Below, piece after piece: positions 55,284-57,274 of a stretch of DNA of 57,274 nucleotides. Source of the DNA: an uncultured Alkalilimnicola sp. (GTDB lineage: Bacteria; Pseudomonadota; Gammaproteobacteria; Nitrococcales; AK92); the NCBI GenBank assembly GCA_937951875.1, contig CALGAN010000060.1, positions 1-57,274 on the forward strand, read 5' to 3'. A program made the translations under genes and the position numbers. Every line of letters starts with the position of its first letter. Positions within the stretch are counted from its first letter, which is position 1. Below the pieces are notes generated by a model that saw nothing but the letters and a program-made list of their open reading frames with translations, was not told the origin of the DNA and searched no databases.

Positions 55284-55640
55284 TCACAGCGAGCGCGCGA
55301 TCAGCTCGATCAGGCCCGGCAGCTGGCCGAGGTAAGGGGTCAGCAGAATGTCCACCCGGGGATGGGCGGCCTGGCGCTCGGCGACGATGGCCGGGATGTC
55401 CTCGAACACGTGCCGCCCAGCGGAGAGAAAATAGGGAAACAGCACCACTTCGTCGGCGCCGGCGTCGATCGCCCGATCGATGGCGGCCGGAATCGACGGT
55501 TCCGCCAACTCGAGAAAGGCCGCTTCGACCCACTGATAGCGGTCGCACAGCGCCGCCGCCAGCCCGGCGGCGACGGCTCTGATTTCGTCATTCGAGGCGT
55601 CGCGGCGACTGCCGTGCGCCACCACCAACAGCGCTTTCAT
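55284..55640 (-). CDS. CbiX-type small sirohydrochlorin chelatase
   Basis: A 118-aa single-domain chelatase, half the size of the two-domain CbiK/CbiX enzymes. VVAHGSRRDA near the N-terminus and SAGRHVFEDIP near residue 77 carry the two metal-site histidines. It likely inserts iron or cobalt into sirohydrochlorin. The ATG at 55640 has GGAGG at 7 nt. No other tetrapyrrole gene is in the window, so the metal cannot be inferred. Confidence 0.85.
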   Translation of the reverse strand: MKALLVVAHGSRRDASNDEIRAVAAGLAAALCDRYQWVEAAFLELAEPSIPAAIDRAIDAGADEVVLFPYFLSAGRHVFEDIPAIVAERQAAHPRVDILLTPYLGQLPGLIELIARSL

Positions 55641-55730
55641 GGCCATGCCTCCCCGAGACAGCCGCGACAGGCGGCGCTCGCTTCGCGCAATGCTAGCAGC
55701 CCACGGCGCCGCTGGCGGCGTCGGGCACGC

Positions 55731-56087
55731 TCAGCGGGACAGCACGCTGGGGGTGTACAGATCGGAGGGCTGCCGCGCGTAGTACGCCGCCACGTTCTCC
55801 ATGTCGGCGAGCGACAGGCCGGCGACGATACCCTTCATCACGGCGTTGTTGCGCGCGCCGGTCTGGTACGCCCGCATCGCCTGCACCATGTAGTCCGGGT
55901 ACTGCCCGGCCAGCTTGGGGAACTGCGGATTGTTGGTCGACCCCGTCTCGCCGTGACAGGCCGCGCACACGGTCTTCGCCACCTGCGCGCCCTTGACGGG
56001 ATCACCACGCTGTGCCGCCCCCGCCGGCAGCGCGGTCACACCCGCCGCAGCCACGATCACCGCCAGCAAGTACTTGTTCATTGCCAT
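55731..56087 (-). CDS. Monohaem cytochrome c, c4-half-like
   Basis: A 118-aa exported protein (signal peptide to about ALPAGA) with one haem-binding CAACH and a distal Met in AVMKGI. The KLAGQYPDYMVQAM and LADMENVAAYYA segments match one half of the diheme cytochrome c4. It lies 24 bp after a paralogous monohaem gene. It is periplasmic, for electron transfer to a terminal oxidase or similar. Confidence 0.88.
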   Translation of the reverse strand: MAMNKYLLAVIVAAAGVTALPAGAAQRGDPVKGAQVAKTVCAACHGETGSTNNPQFPKLAGQYPDYMVQAMRAYQTGARNNAVMKGIVAGLSLADMENVAAYYARQPSDLYTPSVLSR

Positions 56088-56111
56088 GTCGTCATCCGTC
56101 CCGTGCGCTTT

Positions 56112-56447
56112 TTATTTGTTCGAGGTCTTGGCCTGGGCGAAATAGGCGGCGATGTCCTCCATGTCCTGCTCGCTCAGGCTGGCCGCCTGCGACTGCATGG
56201 TCTTGTGCGAGCGGTTACCCGCCTTGTAGTCCTTGAGCGCGCTGACCAGGTACTCCGCGTGCTGCCCCCCCAGGCGCGGCACGTTGTAGGTCGGGTAGGC
56301 GTTCTGATAACCGTCGATACCGTGACAACCCAGGCAGGTGGCGGCCTTGACGGCGCCCTGGCTCGGATCGCCGGCCGCCTGCGCCACCGTTGCCAACGCC
56401 AGCCACAGGCTCGCACCGCTCAGCACAAACAGGCTTGTTATTTTCAT
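56112..56447 (-). CDS. Monohaem cytochrome c, c4-half-like (paralogue)
   Basis: A 111-aa exported protein (signal peptide to about VAQAA) with CLGCH and a distal Met in KTMQSQ. The RLGGQHAEYLVSALKDYKAG segment resembles the other half of cytochrome c4. GAGGGGG precedes the ATG at 56447. It is transcribed first of the pair. 165 bp separate it from the frameshifted acylphosphatase. Confidence 0.88.
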   Translation of the reverse strand: MKITSLFVLSGASLWLALATVAQAAGDPSQGAVKAATCLGCHGIDGYQNAYPTYNVPRLGGQHAEYLVSALKDYKAGNRSHKTMQSQAASLSEQDMEDIAAYFAQAKTSNK

Positions 56448-56612
56448 GGACCCCCTCTCGAATTCCATCCGCCCGCCTCTCCCACCGCACCCGGGGAGGG
56501 GTCGACTGGGCGCTCGACGGTGTAATCGTTAGCTCTTGGCGCGCCCGGCGCAGACATATGTTTCCACGGATCCGCCGGGGCGTAAAGCTTCGCCGCCAGA
56601 GGAGAAATCGGC

Positions 56613-56881
56613 TCAGCCTATGTGAAACCCCGGCCGCGGCTCCTCGATCGCCGGCTCCACCGTCACCTGTTCGACCCGCGCCAGGGGCGCCCGCGATGCA
56701 GCCAGCGCTCCAGCTCGCGCAGCGCCTCCTCGCTTCCCGCCGCCAGCACTTCGACCCGGCCGTCATCGAGATTGCGGGCGTAGCCGTGCAAACCCAAGCG
56801 CCGCGCCTCCTTCCGGGTGGCGGCCCGGAAGGACACCCCTTGTACCCGGCCGCTAATGAAAAAACGCAAACACTGACTCAC
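56613..56881 (-). pseudogene. acyP: Acylphosphatase with a C-terminal frameshift
   Basis: The open frame from a GTG (56881, overlapping the previous stop as GTGA) encodes SGRVQGVSFR and GYARNLDDGRVEV, the phosphate-binding loop and catalytic Asn of acylphosphatase. It runs into TGA at 56663 after 72 codons (tail GRPWRGSNR). A shift of one base in the C-run at about 56684-56687 restores the family C-terminus, LARVEQVTVEPAIEEP...GFHIG, ending at TGA 56613-56615, for a total of about 90 aa. It may be a sequencing error or a real truncation; the catalytic residues are upstream of the shift. Confidence 0.82.
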
Positions 56882-57274
56882 GCCTCTTCTCCTTGCTTCG
56901 AAGCCGCCTGCCGCTCGGCGTCGGCGAACAGCGCCCGCAGCGGCACGGCCAAGGCGCGGTCGACGCCGTCGTTGGCCTCGCGCAGCAGCGCCGCCAGGCG
57001 GGCGTCCCAGCGATCGCGCTCGCCGAACAGCGGATCGGGCGCCGGCAGCACGAACGCCTGGCTGCGGTACAAATCGAGCAACGTATAGTGGTCGAGATCG
57101 CGCGCCAGCGCCCAGCGGCCGCGATCGGTGCGCAGCACGACCTTGCTGCGCTCCAGCGCGCGCAGGCAATCGGCGATGGCGTCGTGGCCGGCGCCGGGCT
57201 CGCGCCGCGCCAGCCCCTCACGGCTGATGGCGCGGCCATGACGCGGCGCCCGCCACAAATGCCCCAGCAGCCGC
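56878..57274 (-). CDS. YihY/BrkB-family membrane protein, C-terminal part (cut by window edge)
   Basis: An open frame enters from the window edge (RLLGHLWRAPRHG...) and stops at 56878, overlapping the next GTG. The visible 131 residues resemble the C-terminal winged-helix-like extension of YihY/UPF0761 proteins, with RWALARDLDHYTLLDLYRS. The membrane domain would lie outside the window, so the assignment is by resemblance only. Confidence 0.6.
   Translation of the reverse strand, partial: RLLGHLWRAPRHGRAISREGLARREPGAGHDAIADCLRALERSKVVLRTDRGRWALARDLDHYTLLDLYRSQAFVLPAPDPLFGERDRWDARLAALLREANDGVDRALAVPLRALFADAERQAASKQGEEA

Noticed and set aside
56663..56881. Programmed -1 frameshift in the acylphosphatase gene
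   Set aside because: The shift site has no heptameric slippery sequence (GGG CGC CCC TGG), so a lost base or sequence error is the simpler reading; the frame break itself is reported.

Overview
This 57 kb window is a dense, GC-rich, chromosomal housekeeping segment. The gene order and protein families point to a gammaproteobacterium. The block from queG/nnr-tsaE-amiB-mutL-miaA-hfq-hflX-hflK-hflC-DUF2065 through purA, rnr, rlmB, rpsF, rpsR and rplI matches the order around 94-95 min of Escherichia coli, with hisZ inserted and priB and nsrR absent. HisZ, a DMHA-type (endonuclease) MutL and a pcnB-folK-deoxynucleoside kinase-pan cluster argue for a non-enteric lineage. A Chromatiales/Ectothiorhodospiraceae-like origin is only a guess. 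I see no insertion sequence, prophage, integron, CRISPR array, toxin-antitoxin pair or defence island.

Layout. 1-4410 (minus strand): a tRNA cluster (Pro, Arg, His, Lys), a strong terminator, then tRNA-Leu and the proteostasis genes tig-clpP-clpX. 4601-5856 (plus): folD and a PilZ-domain gene. 5863-15156 (minus): radA, alr and dnaB, then the ribosomal protein genes rplI, a DUF2232 membrane protein, rpsR and rpsF, then rlmB and rnr. 15318: tRNA-Leu(CAG) with a textbook promoter and terminator. 15631-28476 (minus): purA, hisZ, DUF2065, hflC, hflK, hflX, hfq, miaA, mutL, amiB, tsaE and nnr, with queG diverging from nnr. 29595-35317 (minus): pgi, panD, panC, a deoxynucleoside kinase, folK and pcnB. 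35432-43512: tRNA-Glu and an RDD membrane protein (plus), lptF-lptG (minus), and pepA-holC-unknown-valS (plus). 43572-51307: DUF2970, a UMF1-type MFS permease, a small secreted protein, rimI, a family-4-like uracil-DNA glycosylase, leuA, pssA, ilvC and ilvN. 51584-57274: a DUF4124 protein, proS, a lytic transglycosylase and an SDR protein (plus), then a small CbiX, two monohaem cytochromes c, a frameshifted acylphosphatase and the end of a YihY/BrkB protein (minus).

The genes form recognisable functional groups: protein quality control (Tig, ClpXP, HflKC), translation (S6, S18, L9, ValS, ProS, tRNAs, RlmB, MiaA, QueG, TsaE), RNA turnover (RNase R, PcnB, Hfq), replication and repair (DnaB, HolC, RadA, MutL, UDG), envelope (Alr, AmiB, LptFG, PssA) and branched-chain amino acid, pantothenate and folate synthesis.

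No undescribed multi-gene system is evident. The points most worth a second look are the broken reading frame of the acylphosphatase, ilvN starting its own transcript with no ilvB beside it, the missing panB, two monohaem cytochromes that look like the halves of cytochrome c4, a tRNA-Arg without an encoded CCA, a possible leaderless upstream ORF before a secreted protein, and an extremely compact divergent promoter between nnr and queG.
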